Assembly: GCA_963529665.1 (NCBI GenBank)
Contig: CAUSAG010000001.1
Span: forward strand, 1 to 64,000
Direction of reading: 5' to 3'
DNA: 64,000 nt
Source of the DNA: Kingella_B sp963529665
GTDB taxonomy: Bacteria; Pseudomonadota; Gammaproteobacteria; Burkholderiales; Neisseriaceae
Of this stretch, positions 51,945 through 63,850 are shown one piece after another. The notes below the pieces were generated by a model that worked only from the letters and a program-made list of their open reading frames with translations, made no database searches and had not been told where the DNA came from. The first letter of the stretch is position 1, and each line of letters opens with the position of its first letter. The position numbers and the translations under genes are program-made.

Positions 51945-52427
51945 ATGGCCGCGCTTCCCCGCAAACTGCCCAAATCCGCCGCCACCCTGCGCCGCCGCAT
52001 GAACCTTTGGGCACCGCTGCGCTATTCAGGCATCGTCATCACTCACATCTCGCCCGATTTCACCCACCTGCGCGCCAAATTGCGCAACCTGCCCTACACG
52101 CGCAACATGAACGGCAGCCAATTTGGCGGCAGCCTGCTTTCTATCACCGACCCCATCTATTCCGTGATGCTGCTGGGCGCGCTGGGCGACAACTATTATG
52201 TGTGGGACAAATCCGCCGCCATTGATTTCATCAAACCAGGCTTCGGCGAAGTGTATCTGGACTGCAAACTCAACTACGACGACGTAGAACGCATCCGCGC
52301 CGCCACCGCAGGCGGCGAAAAATACTTGCCCGAGTTCACCGTGCGCCTGTTTGACAAAAACGACGAAACCATCGCCCTAGCCACCCGCGTGATTTATATT
52401 CGTTTGAAAAAAGAACTTCGCCCCTAA
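51945..52427 (+). CDS. DUF4442 hotdog-fold protein
   Basis: This 160-residue protein has the DUF4442/YiiD C-terminal type hotdog fold: PLRYSGIVITHISPDFTHLRAKLRN, NMNGSQFGGSLLSITDPIYSVML and a following long strand FIKPGFGEVYLDCKL. The family is related to thioesterases, and an acyl-CoA substrate is possible but unproven. Its start overlaps the end of ygfZ transcription (2 bp gap) with GGAGTAACC as the ribosome site. An inverted DUS pair after it is the likely operon end. Confidence 0.85.
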   Translation: MAALPRKLPKSAATLRRRMNLWAPLRYSGIVITHISPDFTHLRAKLRNLPYTRNMNGSQFGGSLLSITDPIYSVMLLGALGDNYYVWDKSAAIDFIKPGFGEVYLDCKLNYDDVERIRAATAGGEKYLPEFTVRLFDKNDETIALATRVIYIRLKKELRP

Positions 52428-52431
52428 GCGT

Positions 52432-52470
52432 TTTCAGGCTGCCTTTGGCGTATCAATGGCAGCCTGAAAA
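52432..52470. terminator. Inverted DUS pair after ygfZ-DUF4442
   Basis: TTTTCAGGCTGCC and GGCAGCCTGAAAA form a stem with a loop of about 13 bases, 5 bp past the stop. Confidence 0.55.
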
Positions 52471-52484
52471 TACGTATTTGTATT

Positions 52485-54059
52485 ATGAAAAAATCACTCT
52501 TTGTTTTGCTGGTTTACAGCACGCTGCTCACATTAAGCGAAGTTGCCTACCGCGCCATCTTTCATATTCCCCAGCTCAATGCCAACCAAATCGGCGAAAC
52601 CTTCGCACTGATTGCCGCCTTTGCCGCCGCCTATCTTTTCGCGCACTACCGCATCAGCCGCGTGTTGATTTTCATCTTCTTTGCCGCCAGCATGATTGCT
52701 AACAATGTTCACTACGCGGTTTATCAAAGCTGGATAACAGGCATCAACTATTGGCTGATGTTTAAAGAAATAACCGAAGTGGGCAACGCAGGCGCATCCA
52801 TGTTGCAACTGGTTTGGCTGCCTGCGCTGTGGGGATTGGCGGAGAGCGCGTTGTTTTTCAGCCTGAGCAAATTTCGCCGCCAAACGCATCGCGCCGCCGA
52901 TTGGGTGTTTTTCCTTGCCATCGCGCTAATCATTGGGCGCTCGTTCAAAACCACGCAAGAGCATGGCATTTCGCCCAAACCCACATACAGCCGCATCAAA
53001 GCCAATTATTTTAGCTTTGGCTACTTTATAGGCAGAATCTTGCCCTATCAAGCCTTTCATTTGAGTAAAGTGACCGTTTATCGCCACGCCGCCCCCGCCC
53101 AAACCAGCAGCGAAAACAGTCCGCAAAACATCATCCTGATTATGGGCGAGAGCGAAAGCGCATCGCATCTCAAAATATTCGACTACGAACGCGACACTTC
53201 GCCCTTTATCGGCAGCCTGAAAAGCGATCCATCCGCGCTGGTGTTGCCCACTTATTCCGCCGCCATGATGACCGCCGTTTCGCTGCCCAGCTTTTTCAAC
53301 GCCATCCCCCATGCCAACGGCTTTGAGCAAATCAGCAGCGGCGACACCAATTTGGTCCGCCTTGCCAAAGAACAGGGCTATCAAACCTATTTTTACAGTG
53401 CGCAAGCCAGCAACGAAATGGCGATTTTCAACCTGATTGGTAAACGTTGGATAGACCACCTGATTCAGCCCACTAACATGGGCTATGACGGCAGCCAAAA
53501 TATGCCTGATGACAAACTCATCCCCTTGTTTCAACAAATCAATTTGCAGCAGGGCAAGCATTTTATCGTGTTGCACCAGCGTGACTCGCATATCCCGTAT
53601 GGTTCGCTGCTCGCCCCGCAAGATAACGTGTTTGGCACGGCAACGGTGCTGGATAAATACGACAACACCATCCACAAAACCGACCAGCTCATCCAAACCG
53701 TGTTGGCGCATTTGCAGCAGCAGCCTGAAAACAATTGGCTGTTTGCCTACACATCCGACCACGGGCAATACGTTCGCCGCGACGCTTATAACCAAGGCAC
53801 CAACCATCCTGATAACTACATCGTGCCGCTGGTGTTATACAGCCCGCATCCGCCCACGCAGCAGCTGGCGCAGCAAACCTTTGCCGCTTGCGAGACCGCG
53901 TTTCACCAGCAACTTGCCACGCTGATGGCGCACAGCATGGGCTACGATATGCCGATTTCAGGCTGCACCGAAGGCTATGTTACTGGCAACTTGCTCACAG
54001 GCGATGTAGGCAGCCTGAAAATTGAAGGCAAGCAAGTGCAGTTTATTTATCCCAAATAG
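52485..54059 (+). CDS. Membrane sulfatase-fold transferase (phosphoethanolamine transferase-like)
   Basis: This 524-residue protein has four to five membrane helices in its first 160 residues and a periplasmic sulfatase-fold domain (about 210-500). Features of the EptA/OpgE/CptA group are seen: NIILIMGESESASHLKIFDY near residue 215, DTSPF, a metal-binding region SAMMTAVSLPSFF (catalytic Thr or Ser), and TSDHGQYV near residue 425. Such enzymes add phosphoethanolamine to lipid A, LOS core, pilin or glucans. Which acceptor is used here cannot be said. One DUS is in frame (GSLKSD), another near the end. Confidence 0.82.
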   Translation: MKKSLFVLLVYSTLLTLSEVAYRAIFHIPQLNANQIGETFALIAAFAAAYLFAHYRISRVLIFIFFAASMIANNVHYAVYQSWITGINYWLMFKEITEVGNAGASMLQLVWLPALWGLAESALFFSLSKFRRQTHRAADWVFFLAIALIIGRSFKTTQEHGISPKPTYSRIKANYFSFGYFIGRILPYQAFHLSKVTVYRHAAPAQTSSENSPQNIILIMGESESASHLKIFDYERDTSPFIGSLKSDPSALVLPTYSAAMMTAVSLPSFFNAIPHANGFEQISSGDTNLVRLAKEQGYQTYFYSAQASNEMAIFNLIGKRWIDHLIQPTNMGYDGSQNMPDDKLIPLFQQINLQQGKHFIVLHQRDSHIPYGSLLAPQDNVFGTATVLDKYDNTIHKTDQLIQTVLAHLQQQPENNWLFAYTSDHGQYVRRDAYNQGTNHPDNYIVPLVLYSPHPPTQQLAQQTFAACETAFHQQLATLMAHSMGYDMPISGCTEGYVTGNLLTGDVGSLKIEGKQVQFIYPK

Positions 54060-54070
54060 GCAGCCTGAAA

Positions 54071-54097
54071 ATGGAGCGGCGACGGCTCGTCGCCAAA
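54071..54097 (+). repeat. GGAGCG-family palindromic arm (solo)
   Basis: ATGGAGCGGCGACGGCTCGT then CGCCAA directly follows a DUS. It is identical in the core to the arm at 44943. Confidence 0.65.
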
Positions 54098-54299
54098 TGG
54101 TTAAGCAAAGCAGGCAGCCTGAAAACAAATTCACACCGTAGGTCGCGGCATTTATGCCCGACACATCCCATCCACAAAAATTCAGACACCAATGCCTAAG
54201 CTGCAACCTTTAAGCCTTGCATAACATTTTCAGGCTGCCTTGGGCGCAATAGCAAAGACAGCCTGAAAAGCATCAACCCCACATGAGCAGCCAAACACA

Positions 54300-54345
54300 A
54301 AGGCAGCCTGAAAACGGTTTAGCGAACTCCGTTTTCAGGCTGCCG
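54300..54345. terminator. Inverted DUS pair after argH
   Basis: AGGCAGCCTGAAAACGG and CCGTTTTCAGGCTGCC form a 16-bp stem; it starts 24 bp beyond the argH stop on the minus strand. Confidence 0.55.
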
Positions 54346-54368
54346 TTATCGCGTGCGCGGCTGATGGC

Positions 54369-55754
54369 TTACTGCGCGAGCAATGCCCGCCAACGTGCCA
54401 CTTGCGCTTTAACTTGCTCGGGCGCGGTGCCGCCGATGTGGTTACGCGCGTTCAGGCTGCCTTCGGGGGTGAGAATTTGGTAAACATCGTTTTCAATCAA
54501 CGGGCTAAACCCTTGCAACACCGCCAACGGCAAATCGGCAAGATCGCATTTTTGCGTATCGGCATGGCGCACCGCTTGGGCAACCACTTCATGGCTGTCG
54601 CGAAACGGCACGCCTTTTTTCACCAGATAATCCGCCAAATCGGTGGCGGTGGCGAAGCCTTGCAACACGGCGGCGCGCATATTTTCGGGCTTAACGGTGA
54701 TGCCGTGCATCATGTCGGCATAAATGCGCAGCGTGTCTATCAGCGTGTTTACGGTGTCAAACAGCGGCTCTTTGTCTTCCTGATTGTCTTTGTTATACGC
54801 CAAGGGCTGCGATTTCATCAGCATCAGCAAGCCCATCAAATGCCCAATCACGCGCCCCGATTTGCCGCGCACCAGCTCGGGCACATCGGGATTTTTTTTC
54901 TGCGGCATGATGCTAGAACCCGTGCAAAAGCGGTCGGCGATGTCTATAAAGGCGAAGCGCGGCGACATCCACAAAATCAGTTCTTCGGATAGACGGCTCA
55001 AATGCACCATCACCAGCGAAGCGGAGGCGGTGAATTCTATGGCGAAATCGCGGTCAGACACAGCATCCAGCGAGTTTTGGCAAATTTGTTCAAAATCAAG
55101 CAGTTTGGCGGTGGTTTCGCGGCGGATAGGGAAGGTGGTGCCCGCCAGCGCGGCAGCGCCCAAGGGCATACGGTTCACGCGGCGGCGGCAATCTGCCATG
55201 CGCTCATCGTCGCGCCCCAGCATTTCCACATAGGCAAGCAGGTGATGCCCAAAGCTCACGGGTTGGGCAACTTGCAGGTGGGTGAACCCCGGCATCACGG
55301 TGGCGGCGTGTTCGGCGGCTAAATCCAGCAGCGCGGTTTGCAAATTTTTGATTAGGCTGCGGATGATGCTGATTTCGTCGCGCAACCATAGGCGGATGTC
55401 GGTGGCGACTTGGTCGTTGCGGCTGCGCCCTGTGTGCAAGCGTTTGCCTGCGTCGCCGATTTTGTCGGTGAGACGGCGTTCGATGTTCATGTGCACGTCT
55501 TCCAAGTCCAGCGACCATTTCAGGCTGCCTGCTTGGATTTCGGCGGCGATTTCTGCCATGCCGCGCTGGATTTCGGCGAGATCGGCATCGGAAAGGATGC
55601 CTGCTTCGTGCAGCATTTGGGCGTGGGCAAGCGAGCCTTGGATGTCCCATTGGGCTAGGCGTTGGTCAAAGCTGATGGAGCCTGTGTATTGTTTTACCAG
55701 TTCGGAGACGGGTTCGTTGAAGCGTCCTGACCAAGTTTTTTGTGGGGTTGTCAT
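54369..55754 (-). CDS. argH: Argininosuccinate lyase ArgH
   Basis: ArgH splits argininosuccinate to arginine and fumarate, the last step of arginine synthesis. The 461-residue protein starts WSGRFNEPVSELVKQYTGSI and has the superfamily signature GSSIMPQKKNPD near residue 280 (catalytic Ser) plus HTGRSRNDQVATDIRLW near 107 and GFTHLQVAQPVSFGHHLL near 155. Length is normal. It carries one DUS in frame (AGSLKW near residue 77). The gene is read away from the lipoprotein gene at 55854, which is on the same strand upstream. Confidence 0.97.
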   Translation of the reverse strand: MTTPQKTWSGRFNEPVSELVKQYTGSISFDQRLAQWDIQGSLAHAQMLHEAGILSDADLAEIQRGMAEIAAEIQAGSLKWSLDLEDVHMNIERRLTDKIGDAGKRLHTGRSRNDQVATDIRLWLRDEISIIRSLIKNLQTALLDLAAEHAATVMPGFTHLQVAQPVSFGHHLLAYVEMLGRDDERMADCRRRVNRMPLGAAALAGTTFPIRRETTAKLLDFEQICQNSLDAVSDRDFAIEFTASASLVMVHLSRLSEELILWMSPRFAFIDIADRFCTGSSIMPQKKNPDVPELVRGKSGRVIGHLMGLLMLMKSQPLAYNKDNQEDKEPLFDTVNTLIDTLRIYADMMHGITVKPENMRAAVLQGFATATDLADYLVKKGVPFRDSHEVVAQAVRHADTQKCDLADLPLAVLQGFSPLIENDVYQILTPEGSLNARNHIGGTAPEQVKAQVARWRALLAQ

Positions 55755-55853
55755 GGGGTGTCCTTTTGTTGTCGGGGGATGGGGTTGGCTGTGGCAAACG
55801 GCGTTTCAGGCTGCCTGAAAAGGCGTATTGCGATAAAAGGGAGTTAGCAAGGA

Positions 55854-56600
55854 TTAGGGTGCGCTGGCTTCGTTGCCAACAACCTGCGCACATTGCGCCA
55901 AATCGGTGCAGTAAAACGGATAAGTGCCCGAGAGCGCTTGGCGATAGACGATGATTTCTTCGGGCGCGCCACAGCCGTCGGCAAAAATCACCAGCTGGGG
56001 AAGGTCGGCGCGGTGTTCGGGGTTGCGCCAAATATGGAAGGCGATGGGTTGGTAATCGCTGGTTTTGGACGATTTTTGTTCGCACAATGCGGGCTTGATT
56101 TCTTCGGGCTGGCGGATGGCATCGGGCTGCGGAAAGCCTGCGGGCAGGGCGTATTTGTTGCCATCGCCGCCTAGGTTGTAGCGTTTGCCGCTGCTTTTGG
56201 CTATTTGGATTTGGTCGGTGTGGTTGTAGGTGAAGTCGTTGGGGCTGGGCGGCAGGCGTTTGATGTAGAGCGCGATTTGCTCCCTATCGTAGGCGAGCAT
56301 TTCGTCAAACTGCGCGTCGCGCTGCTCTTCGCTTTGGTTGCGGTAGTCAAACACCTTCAAGCCCCAAGCGGCTTCTAGCTCGGCGCTGCTGAGATCAAAC
56401 AGGCAGCTGCTGCCCAGCTCGCCGCGAATTTGTTGCAACAAATCGTCGGTGCTTTGAACGCGTTTCAGGCTGCCGCATGATTTGGCAACGGGCTGGGCAT
56501 TGCTGGCAACGGCGGCATTGGATGCGGCGCTGGGGGTGTGGGATTGCGGATGGCAGGCGGTGAGCGCTGCTAGGGCAAGGAGAGTGAAGGGTGTTTTCAT
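55854..56600 (-). CDS. Hypothetical lipoprotein
   Basis: The ATG at 56600 opens a lipoprotein signal (MKTPFTLLALAALTAC, Cys at residue 16); an upstream ATG adds only DUS-coded residues. The 248-residue protein has an Ala/Asn/Ser linker (17-45) and then a soluble domain with five or so Cys residues (KSCGSLKR, SSCLFDLSSAELEAAWG, KPALCEQK, FADGCGAPEE, YPFYCTDLAQCAQ). Paired cysteines suit the periplasm. I do not recognise the family. It lies 99 bp before argH. The first Cys motif is encoded in part by a DUS. Confidence 0.7.
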   Translation of the reverse strand: MKTPFTLLALAALTACHPQSHTPSAASNAAVASNAQPVAKSCGSLKRVQSTDDLLQQIRGELGSSCLFDLSSAELEAAWGLKVFDYRNQSEEQRDAQFDEMLAYDREQIALYIKRLPPSPNDFTYNHTDQIQIAKSSGKRYNLGGDGNKYALPAGFPQPDAIRQPEEIKPALCEQKSSKTSDYQPIAFHIWRNPEHRADLPQLVIFADGCGAPEEIIVYRQALSGTYPFYCTDLAQCAQVVGNEASAP

Positions 56601-56618
56601 GATGATGTTGGGGGATGG

Positions 56619-56670
56619 TTTCAGGCTGCCTGTTAGGCGTTCAATTAACACATCAAAGGCAGCCTGAAAA
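56619..56670. repeat. 52-bp direct repeat, copy 1
   Basis: It reads TTTCAGGCTGCCTGTTAGGC, then GTTCAATTAACACATCAAAG and GCAGCCTGAAAA. It matches 57386-57437 at 51 of 52 positions. The two copies bracket exactly one gene, the PLD-domain protein. Each copy begins and ends with a DUS in opposite orientation. Confidence 0.85.
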
Positions 56671-56673
56671 TGG

Positions 56674-57366
56674 TTATAGCGTTAAATCTTCTGGATAAAC
56701 AATAAAATAACCAAACTTACCTTTTTTAACGATGCCGCCTGCGGCTTTGCCTTTTTCGGTTAAGTGATAGGATTTACCTTGCAATTCTTGCAAACCTGCT
56801 GCGCATAGGCGCTTGTTGCATTCGGCGGTATCTATGCCCCATTTTTCGGCAAGTTTGGCGGCGGTGAGTTGGTTATATTGCTTGTCGCTGTTTTCTTCGG
56901 CAAATTCTTCGGTTTTTTCTACCACATCCAAAGAAATTTTTACTTCTTCGCTGATGCGAATAATGCGTTGCGCTTCATCGTAGGCTTCGTTGTAAGTGGC
57001 GGTATCATCGCGGCGCACCAGCAGGATGCCCATTTCGTTGTTGTTGATTTGGCTAAATTCGTAGAGATTCAGGCTGGTAATAATGCACGCGCCTTCGCTG
57101 ATGTAGCATTTGGCGTGTAAGTTAGCGCAATAGCTGGTGCGAACGTAATCCAGCGTTTTTAGCCAGCTGGCTTCGGCAGGCTGCAATTCGCTTTTGCCAT
57201 ACACAATGCGTATGTCAATCTTCATGCGATTCTTATCTTCCAGCAGCTCTTTAATGCGGTCGCTGAATTTGAGATAAGGGCTAATCAGATACAGTCGTTC
57301 TTTGGCTTGCTTGATTAACTCTTCTAGGTAATAGGAAGTGGCGCTGGTATTGAGAAATTTAGGCAT
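56674..57366 (-). CDS. PLD-like nuclease with C-terminal winged-helix region
   Basis: The 230-residue protein has one phospholipase-D type HKD motif: NLHAKCYISEGACIITSLNL at about residues 81-100 (His, Lys and the downstream Ser/Asn). The N-terminal part (ATSYYLEELIKQAKERLYLISPYL) is the typical PLD entry strand. Single-HKD proteins of this size act as dimeric nucleases, among them some restriction enzymes. Residues 160-228 look like a winged helix ending GIVKKGKFGYFIVYPE. It is a single-gene module between 52-bp direct repeats, AT-richer than its neighbours. A defence role is possible but is inference. Confidence 0.75.
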   Translation of the reverse strand: MPKFLNTSATSYYLEELIKQAKERLYLISPYLKFSDRIKELLEDKNRMKIDIRIVYGKSELQPAEASWLKTLDYVRTSYCANLHAKCYISEGACIITSLNLYEFSQINNNEMGILLVRRDDTATYNEAYDEAQRIIRISEEVKISLDVVEKTEEFAEENSDKQYNQLTAAKLAEKWGIDTAECNKRLCAAGLQELQGKSYHLTEKGKAAGGIVKKGKFGYFIVYPEDLTL

Positions 57367-57385
57367 AAAGATTTCCTTTCTATAT

Positions 57386-57437
57386 TTTCAGGCTGCCTAT
57401 TAGGCGTTCAATTAACACATCAAAGGCAGCCTGAAAA
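57386..57437. repeat. 52-bp direct repeat, copy 2
   Basis: This differs from copy 1 at one base (GCCTATTAGG instead of GCCTGTTAGG). It lies 19 bp upstream of the PLD gene start. Confidence 0.85.
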
Positions 57438-57481
57438 CGCAATAAACAAGGCTTGCCGTTATTTTCAGGCTGCCTATGCAA

Positions 57482-60427
<2,946 letters not shown>

Positions 60428-60577
60428 GATTTTTCGGGCGTTATGATGTCGGGAAAGGGGCGGATTTTACAGGTTTTTACCAAGATTTTGTAGGGGCGAT
60501 GGGGTTTTCAGGCTGCCTTTGGGGGCGGGATAAAGCAGCCTGAAAACCCAAAAGCCGTAAGGCGATGGATAAGACAA

Positions 60578-60618
60578 AAGGCAGCCTGAAAGCGGTCAAT
60601 GCGTTTCAGGCTGCCTTT
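60578..60618. terminator. Inverted DUS pair after pth
   Basis: AAGGCAGCCTGAAAGC and CGTTTCAGGCTGCCTT form a stem of about 14 bp with a short loop, touching the pth stop region. Confidence 0.55.
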
Positions 60619-60622
60619 GGCT

Positions 60623-61195
60623 TTATTTGCTGTGCAAAAAGCGCACGGTTTTTTCTAAGTCGCCTGCCATGATGTCGGGCATAGCTTGCAGGGATTTGGC
60701 GATGGCGTTGTCAATCAGTTCGCGCTCGGCGGCAGGGGGCTTGTTGAGCACAAAGCCAACTACAAGATTGCGATCGCCTGGATGCCCGATGCCTAGGCGC
60801 AGGCGGTAGAAATTGGGGGTGCCGAGTTTAGCTTGGATGTCTTTTAAGCCGTTATGCCCGCCGTTGCCGCCGCCGAGTTTGTAGCGGATTTGTCCGCATG
60901 GGATGTCTAGTTCGTCGTGGACAACGAGGATTTCTTCGGGCTGGATTTTGTAGAACTGGGCAAGGGCGGCGACGGCTTTGCCCGACAGGTTCATGTAGGT
61001 GTCGGGTTTGAGCAGCCATACGTCGCCTTGAGGTTGGGTGACGCGGGCGATGTCGCCGTGGAATTTTTTTTCGTTTTTAAATGATGCGTTCCATTTCCAT
61101 GCCAGCTCGTCTAAAAACCAAAAGCCTGCGTTGTGGCGCGTGTGTTCGTATTCGGGGGTGGGGTTGCCCAAGCCAACGATGAGTTTGATGTTCAT
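60623..61195 (-). CDS. pth: Peptidyl-tRNA hydrolase Pth
   Basis: Pth frees tRNA from peptidyl-tRNA that drops off ribosomes; it is essential in bacteria. The 190-residue protein shows VGLGNPTPEYEHTRHNAGFW with the catalytic His near residue 21, MNLSGKAVAALAQF near 68, and VVHDELDIPCGQIRYKLGGGNGGHNGLKDI near 92-121 with the conserved Asn. Length is normal. The ATG at 61195 follows AAGGACACC. The usual neighbour rplY (50S L25) is not adjacent. Confidence 0.97.
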   Translation of the reverse strand: MNIKLIVGLGNPTPEYEHTRHNAGFWFLDELAWKWNASFKNEKKFHGDIARVTQPQGDVWLLKPDTYMNLSGKAVAALAQFYKIQPEEILVVHDELDIPCGQIRYKLGGGNGGHNGLKDIQAKLGTPNFYRLRLGIGHPGDRNLVVGFVLNKPPAAERELIDNAIAKSLQAMPDIMAGDLEKTVRFLHSK

Positions 61196-61252
61196 AAGGT
61201 GTCCTTTGAGGTGGATGGGCAGCCTGAAAATGGGTTTTACTGCTTAGCTGAC

Positions 61253-61279
61253 TTTGTCGGCAAGCCGCCGACGCTCCAT
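61253..61279 (-). repeat. GGAGCG-family palindromic arm
   Basis: TTTGTCGGCAAGCCGCCGAC then GCTCCAT is an inverted-orientation arm between DUS at 61219 and 61288. The opposite arm is missing or decayed. Confidence 0.55.
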
Positions 61280-61336
61280 TTTGGCTTTTCAGGCTGCCTT
61301 GCGTGTTCACAAAATCAACAAGATACCAATACCGCG

Positions 61337-63352
61337 CTACTTCGTCCCTGCCACCATACGGTTCAACTGCCATTCCAAAAATAAGCTATTGGCGCTGGCG
61401 CGTTGGATGATTTGCTGATCGGCGGCGCTGGGGGTGCTGGGCTGGGCGTTGGCGGTTAGGGTGTCGCCGTTTTGCCATGTGCGGTATTGCTGGTTTTTGG
61501 TGTTGTAAAAGCCGTTGTCGGTCAGGATAACTTCGGGGTTGTAGCCGTAGCCGCAAAATGGGTTGGCGGCATCTTCGCTGGGGGCGGTCAGGTTGCAGCC
61601 TGTTTGGTAATACTGGGCTTGCGATAGGCTAAGCGCGTACAGCGTGGGGACGATGTCTTTATGCGAGCCTGCGCGGTTGGGCTGGTATTGCGCTGCTGCG
61701 CGGTATTCGTTGGGGACGTATAGGTAAAACGGCACGCCGTGCCCCAGCGCGGTGTCTTGCGGGGCGGGGTAGCTGATGGCGCGCATATTGTGGTCGCCTG
61801 TGGCGGCGATGATGGTGCGCGGGCTGTTTTGTTTCACTTGGCTGATAAAGTTGCCCAGCTGGTCGTTGCTGTATTTATAGGTGTTGAAAATTTCGTTGAG
61901 CGTGTCGCCTTGCGCTAGGCTGGATAGGCGGTTTTGCTCGTCTGCGCTGAGCTTGAAATTTTGATGTTGATGCGGCGCAGGCAGCTGATAAGGCGGATGG
62001 TTGGTGATGGAAAGCAGCATGATAAACACGGGCTTGCCATCTTGCTCGGCGCGTTTTAGCTCATCGGCGGCATAGCGAAACATATATTCATCGGGGATGC
62101 CCCATGTGGCGGAAACGGCTTGTGGATAGCGGGTTTTGATGGTGTTTTCGTCAACGATTTCGTCTGCGCCCAGATGGCGGATAAAGTTGTCAAAATCGCG
62201 CCAGCCGCCGTTGCCCGCGGTGATGTACACAATGCGGTAGCCTGCTTTTTTGTAGGGCGTGAACAGGTTGGTGGGGAAGGGTTTGTTTTTGGCGAGCGAT
62301 TGGCTGATGTTGTTGCGCGGCGAGCGGATGAAAAAGCGGTGCAGGCTGTCGCTGGTGCCGTCGCCTTCGGACACGAATTTGTGGTACACCCAATCTTGCT
62401 GAAAATGGTTTTCCAGGCTGCCTAATAGGTTGCGCTCGGGGCTGTCAAACGCGAGCAAATGAGCGCTCATGCTTTCCATCACGGCAAACACAACATTGGG
62501 CTGATGTTGCTCTACGGCAGGGTTTTTGGGCGTGGTGTGGATGAATTGGTTTAAATCGGCGTTGCTGGTTTTTCCGATAAGCTGGCTGATGATTTGCGCG
62601 CCTTCGGCTTCGGACACAGGGGCGAAATGGTTGCTGTTGCGGTAGTCGTTCCACGCCCAGCTAATAGACGTGAGCGCGTTGGGCACGAGCTTGTTGATTT
62701 GTTGCACGGCGGAAATATACACGGCGGATTGGCGCAGCGGAAATTTGCCAAACGAGCCGCGAATGCCCATCACCAGCGCGATAATCGGCAGCAAAACGAT
62801 GGCGAACCACACGCCTTTGGATGCGCTGGTTTGCGGATGAATGCGGCGCGTGCTGCGGTTGAGCAGCCATGTAAACAAGGCGATGGCGGCGATTAAGCCG
62901 ATGATGCCACGGATAACGGGGTAGTCTGACCACATGGTTTTAACCACGGCGCGAGTGTCTTCGTCAAACAAGCCAAACATGAATACGTCAAACTGATGCC
63001 CGTACACCGAAAAATAGAACCAGTTGCCTATCGCGGCGGCGGCAACGATGGCGAACAGCACCGCCAATAAGGCAGCCTGAAAACGTTGCCACAGGCGGCT
63101 GGCGGCGGGATGCAGCAGGCTCAACAGCCCCAGCAAAAACGGCAGCGCGATGGTGATGCTGGCGACTTTAATGTCAAACAGCAAGCCTTTGGTGAACAGC
63201 GCGGCGGTTTCCAGATTCGGCTGGCTGCGGATGTTGGCAGGCACAAAATGGCGAAACATCAGCGCGCGCTCGGCGCTAAACACGATAACAATGCTTGCCC
63301 AGAGAATAAACAATTGGCGGATTTGGCTGCGGTAGGCGGAAAGACGGGTCAT
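61337..63352 (-). CDS. LtaS-like membrane phosphoglycerol/phosphoethanolamine transferase
   Basis: This 671-residue protein of the LTA synthase/sulfatase superfamily has five membrane helices in the first 190 residues and a large periplasmic catalytic domain (about 255-600) starting NVVFAVMESMSAHLLAFDSP. Further motifs are a FVSEGDGTSDSLHRFFIRSP region and ATGDHNMRAISYPA (His and Asp metal ligands), then DIVPTLYAL. Gram-negative members include OpgB-like glucan modifiers and poorly known LtaS homologues. The substrate here is unknown. Its start overlaps the stop of the small membrane gene upstream by 4 bp, so translation is probably coupled. Confidence 0.85.
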   Translation of the reverse strand: MTRLSAYRSQIRQLFILWASIVIVFSAERALMFRHFVPANIRSQPNLETAALFTKGLLFDIKVASITIALPFLLGLLSLLHPAASRLWQRFQAALLAVLFAIVAAAAIGNWFYFSVYGHQFDVFMFGLFDEDTRAVVKTMWSDYPVIRGIIGLIAAIALFTWLLNRSTRRIHPQTSASKGVWFAIVLLPIIALVMGIRGSFGKFPLRQSAVYISAVQQINKLVPNALTSISWAWNDYRNSNHFAPVSEAEGAQIISQLIGKTSNADLNQFIHTTPKNPAVEQHQPNVVFAVMESMSAHLLAFDSPERNLLGSLENHFQQDWVYHKFVSEGDGTSDSLHRFFIRSPRNNISQSLAKNKPFPTNLFTPYKKAGYRIVYITAGNGGWRDFDNFIRHLGADEIVDENTIKTRYPQAVSATWGIPDEYMFRYAADELKRAEQDGKPVFIMLLSITNHPPYQLPAPHQHQNFKLSADEQNRLSSLAQGDTLNEIFNTYKYSNDQLGNFISQVKQNSPRTIIAATGDHNMRAISYPAPQDTALGHGVPFYLYVPNEYRAAAQYQPNRAGSHKDIVPTLYALSLSQAQYYQTGCNLTAPSEDAANPFCGYGYNPEVILTDNGFYNTKNQQYRTWQNGDTLTANAQPSTPSAADQQIIQRASANSLFLEWQLNRMVAGTK

Positions 63353-63756
63353 GGTTTCAGGCTGCCTTTGGGGAGAAACAGGGATAGGATAAGGCTGGCA
63401 ACGGCGCCGATGGCGGCGAACAGGATAACAGCGTCATACATGCGGTTGCGGATGAGGAAGACAATCATAAAAATATATAAACCGCTGGCAACGGCGCCGA
63501 TGGCGCTGGCAATCAGGCTGCTGCTGGGGCTGCGATAGCGGCGCAAGGCGGCAAGGACAATGCCTGTGAACAGCGCGGCGGGCAATCCAACGAGCGCGCT
63601 GCCCCAAAGCAGGGTAAACAAGCCGTGTAGGGTGGGCGTTCCGTTGCAGTCGTCGCCGGGGATTAGGCAGCTGGCAATGAAAAACAACACGCCGCCAAGC
63701 ACGCCGCCGAACAGGGCATAAAGCAGAATGGTGCGTAGATAAGGATAGCGAGACAT
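63349..63756 (-). CDS. Small four-helix membrane protein
   Basis: This 135-residue protein has four hydrophobic helices (about 8-28, 44-68, 82-101, 108-128) and a short tail ending in DUS-coded GSLKP. The first loop has a CLIPGDDCNGTP with two Cys that could pair in the periplasm. The stop (TGA) overlaps the ATG of the LtaS-like gene (ATGA-type, 4 bp), so the pair is an operon and the two may form one membrane complex. No family is recognised. Confidence 0.7.
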   Translation of the reverse strand: MSRYPYLRTILLYALFGGVLGGVLFFIASCLIPGDDCNGTPTLHGLFTLLWGSALVGLPAALFTGIVLAALRRYRSPSSSLIASAIGAVASGLYIFMIVFLIRNRMYDAVILFAAIGAVASLILSLFLPKGSLKP

Positions 63757-63799
63757 GGTTTTTCCTTTACTTTATCGGCAGAGTGCGTAGCGAAGCGCG

Positions 63800-63840
63800 T
63801 TTTAGCTTCGCAACTTCGCTTCGCTACGCAGGCTGCCTGA
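63800..63840. repeat. GCGAAGCTAAAA repeat joined to a truncated DUS
   Basis: GTTTTAGCTTCGCAACTTCG and CTTCGCTACGCAGGCTGCCT almost match the left half of 32113-32188 and the inverted copy at 3890-3925. It lies between serB and the small membrane gene. Confidence 0.6.
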
Positions 63841-63850
63841 TCATCCGAAA

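Larger units (their letters stand above)
54060..54368. other. Gap with solo arm and inverted DUS
   Basis: This 309-bp gap holds DUS at 54059, 54113, 54232, 54260 and 54301-54345 and a solo GGAGCG arm at 54071. The section 54124-54210 shows nothing recognisable. Confidence 0.6.
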
